Shown: positions 18,204 through 28,020 of the stretch, in pieces
Position numbering within the stretch: the first letter of the stretch is position 1
How the letters are laid out: the number at the start of each line of letters is the position of its first letter
Origin: Pseudoalteromonas sp. R3
GTDB lineage: Bacteria > Pseudomonadota > Gammaproteobacteria > Enterobacterales > Alteromonadaceae
Direction: 5' to 3'
Assembly: GCF_004014715.1 (NCBI RefSeq)
Contig: NZ_CP034835.1
Location: 2,356,001 to 2,420,000, forward strand
DNA: 64,000 nucleotides
Notes under the pieces: model-generated
Seen by the model: only the letters and a program-made list of their open reading frames with translations
The model's database searches: none
What the model was told of the DNA's origin: nothing
Position numbers and translations under genes: made by a program

Positions 18204-19577
18204 TTATCTCACTTTAGCTGCTATCTCAGTCAGGTCGGTCAAATGGCATGATTCTCCACTGTGCGTTTTAATACCATGCTCACCAAAGTAGTCTCGCTGT
18301 GCTTGCACTAAGTGACCATTACTAGGTGTGCTCAATGTCGCAATGTAGGTTTGCGTTGAAGTGAGCACAGGGAATGCAAGGCCACTTTGAATAGCTTGCC
18401 CAGCCACTTTGCGCAGGGCGTTTGCAGGCCCTTCCAGGGTATCAATGTATTCAACCCCTTTGGCAATGTCATCCAGGTAATCTGCTCGGATGATACAACC
18501 TGCACGCCATGTTTGAAGCGTCTTATCTAAATCTACTTTCCACTGATGCGACCTGGATGCACCTTTGATAAGTGCCAGGCCCTGGCGGTAGCACAGCAGG
18601 CTGGCGAAATAGAATGCGTCTCTTAGCTCGCATAGATCCAACTCAACGTTGTTTGTATCACGATTAGCATAGGTCATTTCTTTCGCTGCAGGTGTATCTA
18701 TGGTGTTAGTCAAGTGTCGTGCCTGCACAGCTGCAACCAAAGAAGGCACCGCAATTCCAAGCTCCAACGCATTTTGTGCTGTCCAAAGACCAGTACCCTT
18801 CGCACCTACTTTATTATCAATCAGGTCGACCACCGGTTCATTTTTTTCGCTCTCCAGGCTAAGGATATGGCTGGATATTGCCAGAAGATAACTATTGAGC
18901 TGTCCTTCAGACCACTCTTTAAATACCTCAGCGACTTGGGCTGGCGTTCGACCTGTGCCGATCCGCAACAACTGATACATCTCCGCAATCAATTGCATCA
19001 ATGCATACTCAATCCCGTTGTGAACCATTTTTACAAAATGACCGCTAGCAGACTGACCAACACGCGCGAAGCAAGATTCGCCGTTATGTGTGGCGGCCAC
19101 TTTTTCAAACCAAGGGATCAAACGTTCCCAACCGCCTTCTGAACCGCTGGCCATCATGGCAGGACCATGCCGAGCACCTTCCGCACCACCGGAAATCCCC
19201 ATCGTGGCAAACTCAAATTTATTTTGGTATTTAAGTTTACGAGCAATACCATCTTTGTAGTTGCTGTTACCACAATCAACAATGATGTCGCCCTTTTCAA
19301 CGCCTGCTTCGATTAAATCCTGACACACCTTATCCACCAGCTCACCAGCCGGTACTAACAGCAAAACAGATCTAGGTGTGTCCAACCGTTTTACCATGTC
19401 AGCAAGATCGGAAACTATGTGAAGGCGCTCGGCAATACCCAATGACTGTGCGCAACTCAATAGCTCGGCACCTGCATCCGGGTTTTTATCATAGGCGACT
19501 AGCGTCATACCCTGTTCTACTAAATTTAGCGCGAGGTTTTTCCCCATCACACCCAAACCAACTAATGCAACTTGCAT
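18204..19577 (-). CDS. gnd: 6-phosphogluconate dehydrogenase, decarboxylating
   Basis: Gnd oxidises 6-phosphogluconate to ribulose 5-phosphate with NADP in the oxidative pentose phosphate pathway. The 457-residue product has the N-terminal nucleotide motif GLGVMGKNLALN (7-18), the signature MGISGGAEGARHGP (about 127-140, substrate-binding Ser and Gly), the catalytic Lys-containing FVKMVHNGIEYALMQ (about 181-195) and KGTGLWTAQNA. The C-terminus contains AQRDYFGEHG. The length is a little below E. coli (468) because of a shorter tail. The ATG has an excellent ribosome site (GAGGAGG). It is divergent from pykA across 319 bp. Confidence 0.94.
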   Translation of the reverse strand: MQVALVGLGVMGKNLALNLVEQGMTLVAYDKNPDAGAELLSCAQSLGIAERLHIVSDLADMVKRLDTPRSVLLLVPAGELVDKVCQDLIEAGVEKGDIIVDCGNSNYKDGIARKLKYQNKFEFATMGISGGAEGARHGPAMMASGSEGGWERLIPWFEKVAATHNGESCFARVGQSASGHFVKMVHNGIEYALMQLIAEMYQLLRIGTGRTPAQVAEVFKEWSEGQLNSYLLAISSHILSLESEKNEPVVDLIDNKVGAKGTGLWTAQNALELGIAVPSLVAAVQARHLTNTIDTPAAKEMTYANRDTNNVELDLCELRDAFYFASLLCYRQGLALIKGASRSHQWKVDLDKTLQTWRAGCIIRADYLDDIAKGVEYIDTLEGPANALRKVAGQAIQSGLAFPVLTSTQTYIATLSTPSNGHLVQAQRDYFGEHGIKTHSGESCHLTDLTEIAAKVR

Positions 19578-19748
19578 TAAGTTTCCTCCTCGGTAACAAA
19601 TTCTATACTATATCGGTAACGCACCTTAATTATACCCCAGCTGAGTAGGATATACAGCAGTGCACAACTTACCTAACCGATCCACACAACTGTTTGAAAA
19701 TCAGACAAAACCAAATAAGTGCGGCTAGCCATTGACAAAAAGTCATGA

Positions 19749-19777
19749 TTGACGACACCTGACACCGGTGTCATAAT
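19749..19777 (+). promoter_or_regulatory. pykA promoter with a palindromic operator in its spacer
   Basis: TTGACG (19749-19754) and CATAAT (19772-19777) with 17 bp between them form a good sigma-70 promoter. The perfect palindrome TGACACCGGTGTCA (19760-19773) lies between and partly over the -10. An even palindrome with a central CG is typical of LacI-family regulators, so repression of pykA by a sugar-responsive repressor is plausible. The regulator is not in the window. Confidence 0.6.
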
Positions 19778-19896
19778 CAGTTCATATAGATGATATAATT
19801 TAATTTGCATGTTAAAAAGGGCTATAAGATATTTCTTTCTTAAAACCCAGCAAGTTAACCAGAAAAGTCACCGAGACAAGCCAACAGGAGAACCTG

Positions 19897-21330
19897 ATGC
19901 TTAGACGCACAAAAATTGTAGCAACACTTGGGCCAGCTACGGACAGAGATAATAACTTAGAAAAAATCATTCGTGCAGGCGCAAACGTTGTCCGCTTAAA
20001 CTTTTCCCACGGAGTTGCACAAGACCACAAAGACCGGGCTCAGGCGGTCAGAGACATAGCAAAAAAACTAAATAAACACGTATCAATTCTGGCAGATTTG
20101 CAAGGACCAAAAATTCGCGTATCAACGTTCAAAGACGGCAAAGTAGAACTGGCTGTTGGCGCTAAATTTACGCTAGACGCAGAACTCGAAAAAGGTGAAG
20201 GTACCATCGAGTCGGTCGGTATCGACTACAAAGAGCTACCAAATGATGTTAAATCGGGCGATTTGCTATTGTTAAACGACGGGCTTATTCAACTAACTGT
20301 CGACTCAGTAGTGGGCAATAAAGTACATTGTACTGTCACCGTAGGTGGTGTTCTGTCGAACAACAAAGGTATTAATCGACTGGGTGGTGGATTAACAGCT
20401 CCCGCATTCACGGAAAAAGATAAGCAGGATTTACTGACCGCTACAGAAATAGGCGTTGATTACATCGCGGTTTCTTTCCCTCGCAGTGGTGAAGACATGC
20501 GCTATGTGCGCGCTCTTGCAGAAAAGGCAGGTTCAGATGCACAGTTACTCGCTAAAATTGAACGTGCAGAAGCCGTTGAGTCTGTTGAAGCGATTGACGA
20601 TATTGTATTGGCTTCTGATGCCGTAATGGTTGCTCGTGGTGACTTGGGTGTTGAGATCGGTGATGCCGCATTGGTTGGTAAACAAAAACAAATCATTAGT
20701 CGAGCGCGCTCTTTAAACAGAACAGTCATCACAGCAACACAGATGATGGAGTCTATGATAGACAATCCGATGCCGACCCGCGCAGAGGTTATGGACGTTG
20801 CGAATGCCGTACTCGATGGAACTGATGCTGTAATGTTGTCTGCTGAGACAGCAGCAGGCGATTATCCGGAAGAAACCGTTGCAACAATGGCACGCGTTTG
20901 CCTCGGTGCTGAATCGCAGCCACAAACCCATATTTCAAAACACCGCTTAGACAGTATGTTTACCGACACTTCGGAGACTCTGGCTCTATCTGCAATGTAT
21001 GCGGCTAACCATCTGACTTCAGTGAAAGCCATAGTGGCACTGACAGAATCAGGGAATACAGCGAAATTAATGTCAAGAATTAGTTCTGGCTTGCCAATTT
21101 ACTCATTATCAAGACATGCCAGAACATTAGGCCAGACAGCGCTTTATCGAGGCGTTTATCCGGTTTATTTTGACTCTACTAAATGCAGTGAAGAATCAAC
21201 CGTTCGCGATGCGCTAAATACACTGGTAGAAACAGGTGCGCTGGAACAAGGCGATACGGTGATCCTGACTCACGGCGACGTTATGGAAACTATTGGTGCG
21301 ACCAATACAATGAAGATTGTCACCGTCTAA
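19897..21330 (+). CDS. pykA: Pyruvate kinase II
   Basis: This enzyme converts phosphoenolpyruvate and ADP to pyruvate and ATP. The 477-residue protein aligns along its length with E. coli PykA (480) more closely than PykF, starting [19 protein letters not shown]. Visible features are the substrate segment [17 protein letters not shown], the active-site signature around [12 protein letters not shown] (catalytic Lys), [10 protein letters not shown], and [19 protein letters not shown]. The C-terminal domain carries the allosteric site. The ATG follows ACAGGAGAACCTG. The leader from the predicted promoter is about 110 nt. Confidence 0.95.
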   Translation: MLRRTKIVATLGPATDRDNNLEKIIRAGANVVRLNFSHGVAQDHKDRAQAVRDIAKKLNKHVSILADLQGPKIRVSTFKDGKVELAVGAKFTLDAELEKGEGTIESVGIDYKELPNDVKSGDLLLLNDGLIQLTVDSVVGNKVHCTVTVGGVLSNNKGINRLGGGLTAPAFTEKDKQDLLTATEIGVDYIAVSFPRSGEDMRYVRALAEKAGSDAQLLAKIERAEAVESVEAIDDIVLASDAVMVARGDLGVEIGDAALVGKQKQIISRARSLNRTVITATQMMESMIDNPMPTRAEVMDVANAVLDGTDAVMLSAETAAGDYPEETVATMARVCLGAESQPQTHISKHRLDSMFTDTSETLALSAMYAANHLTSVKAIVALTESGNTAKLMSRISSGLPIYSLSRHARTLGQTALYRGVYPVYFDSTKCSEESTVRDALNTLVETGALEQGDTVILTHGDVMETIGATNTMKIVTV

Positions 21331-21341
21331 GAAATGATATT

Positions 21342-21372
21342 TCCGGGTAGCATTTCTGCCCGGATTTACCTT
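21342..21372. terminator. Probable terminator between pykA and the LytTR gene
   Basis: TCCGGG (21342-21347) pairs with CCCGGA (21359-21364), followed by TTTACCTTT. The T tract is interrupted, so strength is uncertain. The hairpin lies between two convergent genes. Confidence 0.5.
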
Positions 21373-21405
21373 TCAGCACTCAATAATAGAGCTGCTTAAA
21401 ATGCA

Positions 21406-22230
21406 TTAACTTGCTAAAGCAGCTTTTACTTTGTCTCTGTAACTGCGGCTTACTTTAAGCTCCTGACCATTCTCCAATACCAATAAGTACTCTCCGCTAC
21501 TTTGTGTAACCAACTTACTTATTTGCTTAGTATTAACGATGGCAGAACGATGCACACGCACAAACAGCTTAGGATCCAATTCTTGCTCAAGCTCTTTCAT
21601 TGTTTTGCGAAGAATGTGTGTCTGACCGTCAGAACAGTGTAAGCACATGTAATCTCCGGCTGCATCGATCCACTGAATCGATGCAGCAGATACACGAATG
21701 ATCTCTCCTTGCTCTTTTACTGCAATTGACTCTGGATACTTCTTGTCTTCAATGGTGTCGCCTGTAGCCAGTTTACGCAGGATTTCTTCGCAATTATTAC
21801 CAGTAATACCGGCAACGAAGCTGGCGAGCTTTTTCTTGTGAGCATTGTCTTGTTGTGTTTTCAAATAGCTATGCACTTTTTCAACCGCCTGTTTTAGTCT
21901 GTTGTCATCTACGGGCTTTAGGATGTAATCTAAAGCATGAATTTCAAAGGCTTTTACTGCATAATGATCAAAAGCAGTGACAAACACGATGGCAGGCAGC
22001 GGCTTCACACTTTCACTAAGCGCCCTGGCTACTTCAAAACCATTCATGGTTGGCATTTGAATGTCTAAAAAGACAAGATCTATCTGCTGATTTGCGCATA
22101 ACTCAAGCGCCTGCTCTCCTGAGCTACACAACTCGATAACCTCTATCTCTTCTATTTGTTTTAAGCGCACCGCCAGGCCTTTTCTGGCTAGGGACTCATC
22201 ATCTACAATTAGTGTTCTGATTTTGCTCAT
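21406..22230 (-). CDS. LytTR-family response regulator
   Basis: A 274-residue response regulator. The N-terminal receiver (residues 1-120) has the acidic pair in IVDDESLARK, the phospho-acceptor Asp in LVFLDIQMPTMNGF (about 57) and the conserved Lys in ILKPVDDNRL. The C-terminal LytTR domain (about 165-272) includes VQWIDAAGDYMCLH-like and VRVHRSAIVN segments that bind DNA through beta strands. The ATG at 22230 was chosen because it leaves a GAGAAG ribosome site and lies four bases after the kinase stop; an in-frame upstream start would overlap the kinase gene. Target genes are unknown. Confidence 0.88.
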   Translation of the reverse strand: MSKIRTLIVDDESLARKGLAVRLKQIEEIEVIELCSSGEQALELCANQQIDLVFLDIQMPTMNGFEVARALSESVKPLPAIVFVTAFDHYAVKAFEIHALDYILKPVDDNRLKQAVEKVHSYLKTQQDNAHKKKLASFVAGITGNNCEEILRKLATGDTIEDKKYPESIAVKEQGEIIRVSAASIQWIDAAGDYMCLHCSDGQTHILRKTMKELEQELDPKLFVRVHRSAIVNTKQISKLVTQSSGEYLLVLENGQELKVSRSYRDKVKAALAS

Positions 22231-22234
22231 TACT

Positions 22235-23305
22235 TTACTTCTCAGCCTTTTCAAAAGGAACTCGTATATTCACCTTCAATCCTGAAGGTGTGTTGTGCGC
22301 AAGCACAAATGAATAGTTGTTTTCGTACAAGGTTCTTAGTCGGTCCTGGGTGTTCGCGATGCCAACTCCTTGTGCATTGCTTAGCTGGCCATTTTCGATT
22401 GAGGCACCGGGTCCGTTATCCCCTACCTCTAACAATAGCTCATTGGCAAAGACCTGAGCCCTAATCTCAATTTTGCCACCGTTAGCCATATGCGCAATAG
22501 CATATTTAATCGAGTTTTCAATTAAAGGCTGCAAAATCAAACTAGGAACCAAAGCCTGTTTAGCATCCTCAGTAATATCAAACTCAACTTCCAGACGTTC
22601 ATCAAAACGTACTTTTTCAATATTCAGGTAGAGTTTCAGTGCATGTAACTCTTGCTCCAGTGGCACCTTTTTGATTGGATCCGTGTTTAGCGTGTAACGT
22701 AAGAAATCACTCAGCCTGGACACCATTTGATTCGCATCTTTGTTTTCTTCAACCAAAATCAAAGTCGAAATTGCGTTCAAGGTGTTGAAAAGAAAGTGAG
22801 GGTTGAGCTGATAACGCAGCATCTTCAGCTGTGCTTCATGTGCCATCGTATTTGCTTTGAGTGCTTTCTGCCGCTCGCTTTGAAGCAACTGATAGTATTT
22901 AATACCGAAATAGAGGCCACTCCAGCATAGAATAATATAAACTGAATCCAGCCCTTGCTGCAGATAATAATACCATTCTTCAGGGCGATAACCGTGTCGG
23001 TATATTTCCCACATGTTGAACTTTTGAACAACAGACCACAATGTGCCTGTAAGATACGAAGCGCTAAAAACGACAAAAATGAGCAGTAGAGGTTTAGCAT
23101 TCCATACCTTGCGATACAAATAGCGCAATGGCACCGTCATTAAACAACCGGCGTAAGCATTCAACACGATCACAAATACGTAAATATCGCGCATTTCGAA
23201 TACTTTTGAACCGATATAGTTTACTAGTGCATAGCCTATCCAGCCTGCAATTTGTAAAACCCAGAAAAATCGCTGTCGATTATCGACCAGAGCTTGCCAC
23301 TTCAA
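22235..23305 (-). CDS. LytS-type sensor histidine kinase
   Basis: A 356-residue membrane histidine kinase of the His_kinase (LytS/YehU-like) class. Four membrane segments fill the first 150 residues (FWVLQIAGWIGYALVNYIG, VFVIVLNAYAGCLM, LLLIFVVFSASYLTG, IILCWSGLYFGIKYY). The phospho-acceptor His is in LRYQLNPHFLFNTLNAI (about 173), and the ATP-binding domain has QPLIENSIKYA and VGDNGPG. No large periplasmic sensor is present, so the signal is probably sensed within the membrane. It precedes the LytTR regulator in the same operon. Confidence 0.88.
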   Translation of the reverse strand: MKWQALVDNRQRFFWVLQIAGWIGYALVNYIGSKVFEMRDIYVFVIVLNAYAGCLMTVPLRYLYRKVWNAKPLLLIFVVFSASYLTGTLWSVVQKFNMWEIYRHGYRPEEWYYYLQQGLDSVYIILCWSGLYFGIKYYQLLQSERQKALKANTMAHEAQLKMLRYQLNPHFLFNTLNAISTLILVEENKDANQMVSRLSDFLRYTLNTDPIKKVPLEQELHALKLYLNIEKVRFDERLEVEFDITEDAKQALVPSLILQPLIENSIKYAIAHMANGGKIEIRAQVFANELLLEVGDNGPGASIENGQLSNAQGVGIANTQDRLRTLYENNYSFVLAHNTPSGLKVNIRVPFEKAEK

Positions 23306-23435
23306 ACGCTATAACCTCTTAAGACTTAGCCAAATTATATCCTATGGCGGCCTTGTTCAACAGCGCCAGCGGTCTTGCTTTTCTAACGATTAAACGCAAA
23401 TTGATGAGCGAAATTACGTTGCCAAAATAATAAAA

Positions 23436-23455
23436 AAAGGCCCTGACGGGCCTTT
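23436..23455 (-). terminator. Terminator of the amidohydrolase operon
   Basis: AAAGGCCC (23436-23443), loop TGAC, and GGGCCTTT (23448-23455). Read on the minus strand the stem is followed by T7, as expected for a Rho-independent terminator of the two amidohydrolase genes. Confidence 0.85.
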
Positions 23456-23468
23456 CTCTATTTAACGC

Positions 23469-24713
23469 TTACTTAGTGTACGCTCTTGGCATATCGGAGT
23501 CGTTAGTATAGCGCTCTCTGAGTTTATCGTGGCGAGATTCGGTAGTTACCTCTTCTCCATTAATCCAGAGTTTGTCTAAGGTTGTACTAAACTCAAATGG
23601 ATCAGCACTCCATAATACTAAATCAGCACGCTGACCAGAGGCAATCTTACCGCCATCAAGGCCGAACGTCTCTGCAATGTTGCTGGTTACCGCTTTCAAT
23701 GCACCTTCATAGCTCATGCCGTGGGCAACCGCAATACCTGCATCAAACCGTAATTGATACAAATTATGCGCCCCTTCGAAGGCAAATCCTGATAGTAGTA
23801 CCTTAACACCAGCGCGCTCAAGCTTACCAGCATTAGTAAGGTCGGCATGCAAGGAGCTGAAGCTAGTCGGTAAGTTTGAAACAGCACTGATCACCACCGG
23901 CACCTTTGCTTTGGCGATTTCATCTTTGACCAGTACAGCATCATTGACGCCCCATAATACCAGTTTCAGATCGAACTGTTCCTTAACCTTGAGGACTTCA
24001 AGGATATCCGACGCCCTTTCAACTTCAATAACAACAGGGATTTCACCTTTAAGTACTGCACTCAGTACCTGTTCTTCGCGACTTGGCTTTTTAGCGTCTT
24101 TCTTGTCGTCTTTTTTGCCTTTCGCTAGCTTTTCTTGCTGCGCTTCCAGCTTTTCAGTCAGAGTCTTGTACTTCATTGCACGAGAACCGCTGCCGCTGGC
24201 ATCCATATCGATGACTAACGCAGTGTTGGTTTTAAGTACACTGTTAAACTCACCCGAAAGGTCAACAACAAACGCAAGTCCCTCAAAAATACTTTTACCG
24301 CCATGTGGGATCACAACATTCTGCGTAATACCACCTTTGCGACCATAAGGAATAAGTGACGACCTTGGGTTAAATGCAGGGCTGGCATCAAAATCAATAC
24401 CAGCTTTGTCGTCGTCACCATCTCGTGAGCCGGCAACCGCGCTGACTTCAACTAAACCCAGCTGGTTCATCGAGCCAATGAAACCAGGCGTCAATACTCT
24501 ACCCTGAGCATCGATTGTCTTATCGGCTGATACGTTGCTTGGATTGATTGCCGTGATAGTGCCATTCTCGATAACAACCGTTGCCCCTTCAAGCACACCA
24601 GCTTCAGTCATTGTATGAACTGTTGCATTGGTAATGGCTGTCGTCTGGGCGAACACAGCCGAAGAGGCCATCAGTGCGCCAGTCAATAAAGAAACATTAA
24701 ACTTTTTCATCAT
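23469..24713 (-). CDS. Amidohydrolase-like exported protein lacking the HxH metal motif
   Basis: A 414-residue protein with a signal peptide (MMKKFNVSLLTGALMASSAVFAQ). It has the amidohydrolase composite beta domain (ITNATVHTM at the N-terminus, GQRADLVLWSADPF at the C-terminus). Where active enzymes read PGFIDxHxH, it reads PGFIGSMNQLGL, so the first metal ligands are absent. A Lys-rich, probably disordered stretch (KGKKDDKKDAKK) lies near residue 200. It starts seven bases after the neighbouring amidohydrolase that does keep HSH, so it may be a non-catalytic partner of that protein. Substrate unknown. Confidence 0.75.
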   Translation of the reverse strand: MMKKFNVSLLTGALMASSAVFAQTTAITNATVHTMTEAGVLEGATVVIENGTITAINPSNVSADKTIDAQGRVLTPGFIGSMNQLGLVEVSAVAGSRDGDDDKAGIDFDASPAFNPRSSLIPYGRKGGITQNVVIPHGGKSIFEGLAFVVDLSGEFNSVLKTNTALVIDMDASGSGSRAMKYKTLTEKLEAQQEKLAKGKKDDKKDAKKPSREEQVLSAVLKGEIPVVIEVERASDILEVLKVKEQFDLKLVLWGVNDAVLVKDEIAKAKVPVVISAVSNLPTSFSSLHADLTNAGKLERAGVKVLLSGFAFEGAHNLYQLRFDAGIAVAHGMSYEGALKAVTSNIAETFGLDGGKIASGQRADLVLWSADPFEFSTTLDKLWINGEEVTTESRHDKLRERYTNDSDMPRAYTK

Positions 24714-24720
24714 TTACTCC

Positions 24721-26105
24721 TTAGCGCTGACCCAGCATAAAATCACTTACAGCCTGATACTTTTCATCGTGGCGGTCATATACTTTGGCACCATCGATAT
24801 AAACAGTTTCAGCTTTAGAGTAAACACTGAACGGGTTTCGATCCCAGATCACTATGTCTGCTTGCTTACCTTGCTTTACTGAGCCAGTTATCTCCTCAAT
24901 ACCCAGTGATTTAGCTGCATTATAAGTGATCCACTTAATCGCATCTTGCTCTTTCAGTGAGAAACCAGCCTGGTTTGCTGTATTCATGATTTTAGCCGCT
25001 TCATGGTTCAAACGCTGGATGGTCGTGTCTGAGTCTGAATGCACAACCGCACAAGAATTCTTTACAGCATCCACGATTGCTACGTTTTCCGGTACCATGT
25101 CATAGGCTTCCATCTTAAAGCCCCACCAGTCCGGCCACAATGCAGCACAGTTTCCGTTCTCAGCCAGAAGATCAGCTACTTTATAGGCCTCGATACCGTG
25201 ATGGAAAGTGCCAGAGTGATAACCAAACTCTTTGGACAAGTCGATCATCATCGCCATTTCTTCTGCTTTATAGCAGTGGTTATGGATCAAGATTTCACCG
25301 TCGAGCACACCACGAAGCGTGTCAAGACGAATATCACGCTTTGGCGCATCCGGATTCAGACCTGCGGCATAAGCTGCTTCATATTGCTCCCATGCCTGCT
25401 TGTACTCACTCGCTTCTGCCCAGGCAGCTCGGTAGCCGGCCATATTACCCATACGCGTATAAGGCGCAACGCCCTTGCCACCATATACCCGTTTCGGGTT
25501 TTCACCACAAGCCATTTTCAGGCCATATGGCGCATCTGGAAATTTCATACCCTGCATTGTTGGTGAAGGCACATTTTTCAATGTCACACTGCGACCACCA
25601 AACAAGTTTGCAGAACCGGGTAGGATCTGTAAGGTTGTGATCCCCCTTCACGGGCACGATTAAAACCAGGATCTTGTGGCCAAACTGAATGTTCTACCCA
25701 AACCTGAGCGGTATTTGGTTTTGTTATTTCATTACCATCCGCGTGTGATTCAACAGAAGGACTAGGATAAGCGCCCAAATGCGAGTGCACGTCAATGATC
25801 CCAGGTGTAACCCACTTACCCTGCGCATCTATCGTCACGTCTGCCTGAGCAGACAGATCCTGACCTACCTGACTGATTTTACCATCTTTAAGTAAAACAT
25901 CAGTTGCTTCGAGACGTTCACCCGTTCCGGTCAAAACCGTTGCATTGGTGATAAGTGTAGAGCCCTTGCTCAGCGGCTGGTAGGTACTTGGGTATGGATT
26001 TTTATCAATGGTGACTTTTTCTTTTTGAGGGCCTTTGTCTTGGCACCCAAGAAGAACTGTACTTAATGCAAGTACAATCGCCGTTGGCTTGAATTTTTGC
26101 ATCAT
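24721..26105 (-). pseudogene. Amidohydrolase lipoprotein, frameshifted copy
   Basis: Two overlapping readings make one amidohydrolase of about 460 residues. The first (26105 to about 25645) has a lipoprotein signal (STVLLGC) and the metal motif GIIDVHSHLGAYP. The second continues with ITTLQILPGSANLFGG down to 24721 and includes HNHCYKAEE, FHHGIEAYK, VVHSDSD and KQADIVIWDRNPF. The break is at a run of five G (minus strand; 25642-25646), where one missing base turns GGIT into GGSQ. If real it inactivates the gene; if a sequencing error, this is an intact outer-facing lipoprotein enzyme. It is the first gene of the pair with the HxH-less homologue. Confidence 0.75.
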
Positions 26106-26740
26106 TTTTCTCTTATTGTTCTGCGTGATTGATCACCCCGCAGGCTATTGGCTAACAATTGACGTAAAATTGCAACTTAGTTTCGACAGTTCACAATATA
26201 GCTCGGCCACCTGCACATTTCGAGTTTTCTCCCTGTAATATAGATTTATCTGAACTTTAGATTCACTCGTTCAATCAAAGCAATCACCACTTGCCTAGCC
26301 TGTTCGTAGACTATTGCCCAGTCTTGTTTCGCTCAACAACACGAGTAAACACCAACTGCACCATGAAATTGTGCCAATACTGTTCGTGGCTTGTAGATAT
26401 CTTGACTGTACGACACTGGATTAAAAAACCAAATTATCCAGCAATACAGACACAATCAGAGAAGCATAGACACAGCTTTGACACAGGTATTAATCTAAGT
26501 TCAATCAAACGAAAACAGCACTATAATGAAACAAAGAGAAATGGTTAATCGAAAAAAAGTTTTCCAGGAAACGCCACATCTCCATTTACGCCGAGAACAA
26601 CTATACCATTAAAATCAGCTTGTTACTTGGCCTTTTTAATTCAGACATAGTTACTTACATTCGGATATTGTCCCGTTACAGCATTTTGCATTATTCGCAT
26701 CAATACTTGTTGTGAGCTTGACATAAATCTGGAGAACATC
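26106..26740. other. 635-bp intergenic region with no recognised gene
   Basis: AT-rich spacer between the divergent amidohydrolase operon and the DUF3718 gene. An 85-codon open frame at 26291-26548 has no ribosome site, domain or plausible composition and is not accepted. The region should hold promoters for both sides, but none was convincing. Confidence 0.5.
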
Positions 26741-27100
26741 ATGAAATTTGCCGCGACCCTAATCCTGTCACCACTGCTTCTGGCAACCAGTTTATCAGCT
26801 AACGCTGGAGGAGTTGAATTTGTTGGAACTGACAACAGTATTGCCACCCAACTGTGTATTGCCGTTGGAGCAAACCACCGCCTGACGTTACTCAATGAGC
26901 TGAACGCACACCACATAAGTCGTAAGGTTGTTACAGACAAACTGACCTGTAACGATCTGAGTGTAGCTCAGTTTGCGAAAAAATTTAACCTCCACAAGTC
27001 TGCACAGCTGCTCAATATTGACTCCACCACAGATACCTCAATTCGTGATATCGCGATGTCTGAACAGCACAAAACCATTGCCGTGTATGGTTCTAAGTAA
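26741..27100 (+). CDS. DUF3718 family exported protein
   Basis: A 119-residue secreted protein with signal peptide MKFAATLILSPLLLATSLSA. The mature part has the DUF3718 pattern: VEFVGTDNSIATQLCIAVGAN, then a second Cys in DKLTCNDLSVAQFAKKF. The two cysteines could form a disulfide in the periplasm. Function of the family is unknown. The ATG follows a good ribosome site (TGGAGAACATC). It is a single-gene unit ending at a strong bidirectional hairpin. Confidence 0.78.
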   Translation: MKFAATLILSPLLLATSLSANAGGVEFVGTDNSIATQLCIAVGANHRLTLLNELNAHHISRKVVTDKLTCNDLSVAQFAKKFNLHKSAQLLNIDSTTDTSIRDIAMSEQHKTIAVYGSK

Positions 27101-27112
27101 GTCCGAGTGACC

Positions 27113-27159
27113 ACCAGCGCATTGCGGCATCTGATTAAAAGATGCCTCAATGCGCTGGT
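27113..27159. terminator. Long bidirectional hairpin after the DUF3718 gene
   Basis: ACCAGCGCATTG-C-GGCATC (27113-27131) pairs with GATGCC-T-CAATGCGCTGGT (27141-27159) around a nine-base loop; only one mismatch in 19 positions. It lies between convergent genes and is followed by ATTAGTCTTTT. Confidence 0.65.
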
Positions 27160-27192
27160 ATTAGTCTTTTCAGCGCTTTTATACTCGTTCTG

Positions 27193-27885
27193 TCATATTA
27201 AAGTTGCTAATAAACCAAACAGACCTCCGAATACTCCACCCCAAACCACGAGCCACCCAAGGTGGGTATGGATCATGTCCTGAACGATACTCTTTACCAT
27301 AGCAGGTGTCAGTTCAGCCAGACGCTCTTCTACGGCATGTTCAATGGCTACTTTTATTGCCTCGACCGACTGCCCGCTGGTCAGCATTCCTGACAACTGC
27401 TGCTGAAATTCCGGACCTTCACTGATCTCAAATAAGGCTTCTTTCATTTTATCCGTAAAGCTGTCTTTCATCGGTTCAATAGCTTCTTTACCACCAACCA
27501 TTGCGAGCATAGCGCCAAACTGTGAGGCCTCAATAACCTGTACCAGCTTATTGAACGCAGGGGATAAATCCGTTTGGGTGATCACAGGCTTAAGATCCAA
27601 TTGAATTTCGTTCTTTTGAGCAAAGCTACGAAGCTTATCGTCATTAAAAAACTCTTCGAGTATGAGTTTACGGATTGCTGTTTTGAATTCTCTGAATTTA
27701 ATAGTGATAACTCCCGATCCATACAAACCAGGCACCTTTTCAAATAACATGTGAATTGCAAGCCAGTTTGTCACTGCACCGGATAGTGCAAACAGTCCCA
27801 TAGTTAACAGTACATCGACTTTCATCAACCAGCCAATAAGTACGACTGCGGCGGCCAGAATATTCGTCACTAGACTTTTACTCAT
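27193..27885 (-). CDS. DUF445 family membrane protein
   Basis: A 230-residue protein from the ATG at 27885, chosen for its AAGAGG ribosome site; an in-frame upstream start at 27924 lacks one. It has a membrane segment near each end (LVTNILAAAVVLIGWLM and the C-terminal LVVWGGVFGGLFGLLATLI). The motif GAVTNWLAIHMLFEKVPGLYGSGVI is the DUF445 signature. The helical region between (residues 65-200) probably sits on one face of the membrane. Family function is unknown. Confidence 0.8.
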   Translation of the reverse strand: MSKSLVTNILAAAVVLIGWLMKVDVLLTMGLFALSGAVTNWLAIHMLFEKVPGLYGSGVITIKFREFKTAIRKLILEEFFNDDKLRSFAQKNEIQLDLKPVITQTDLSPAFNKLVQVIEASQFGAMLAMVGGKEAIEPMKDSFTDKMKEALFEISEGPEFQQQLSGMLTSGQSVEAIKVAIEHAVEERLAELTPAMVKSIVQDMIHTHLGWLVVWGGVFGGLFGLLATLI

Positions 27886-28020
27886 TATTGCCTCTTGTGA
27901 TCTGAGTATTTTGTTCGGCCGCATATTGTAGTGAATTTAAATCTGTCTACAAGTATTTGTGTTATAGCAAAAATCGACCATAGTTTAGGATATGTGTAGT
28001 GATCAAACTGTGAAGGTACT

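Noticed and set aside
25642..25646. Programmed frameshifting at the G runs of the amidohydrolase and regulator genes
   Set aside because: No slippery heptamer with a downstream structure was recognised, and both cases are explained more simply by a one-base loss in a homopolymer.
26291..26548. 85-codon open frame in the large intergenic region
   Set aside because: No ribosome site, no domain, composition unlike the neighbours; treated as chance.
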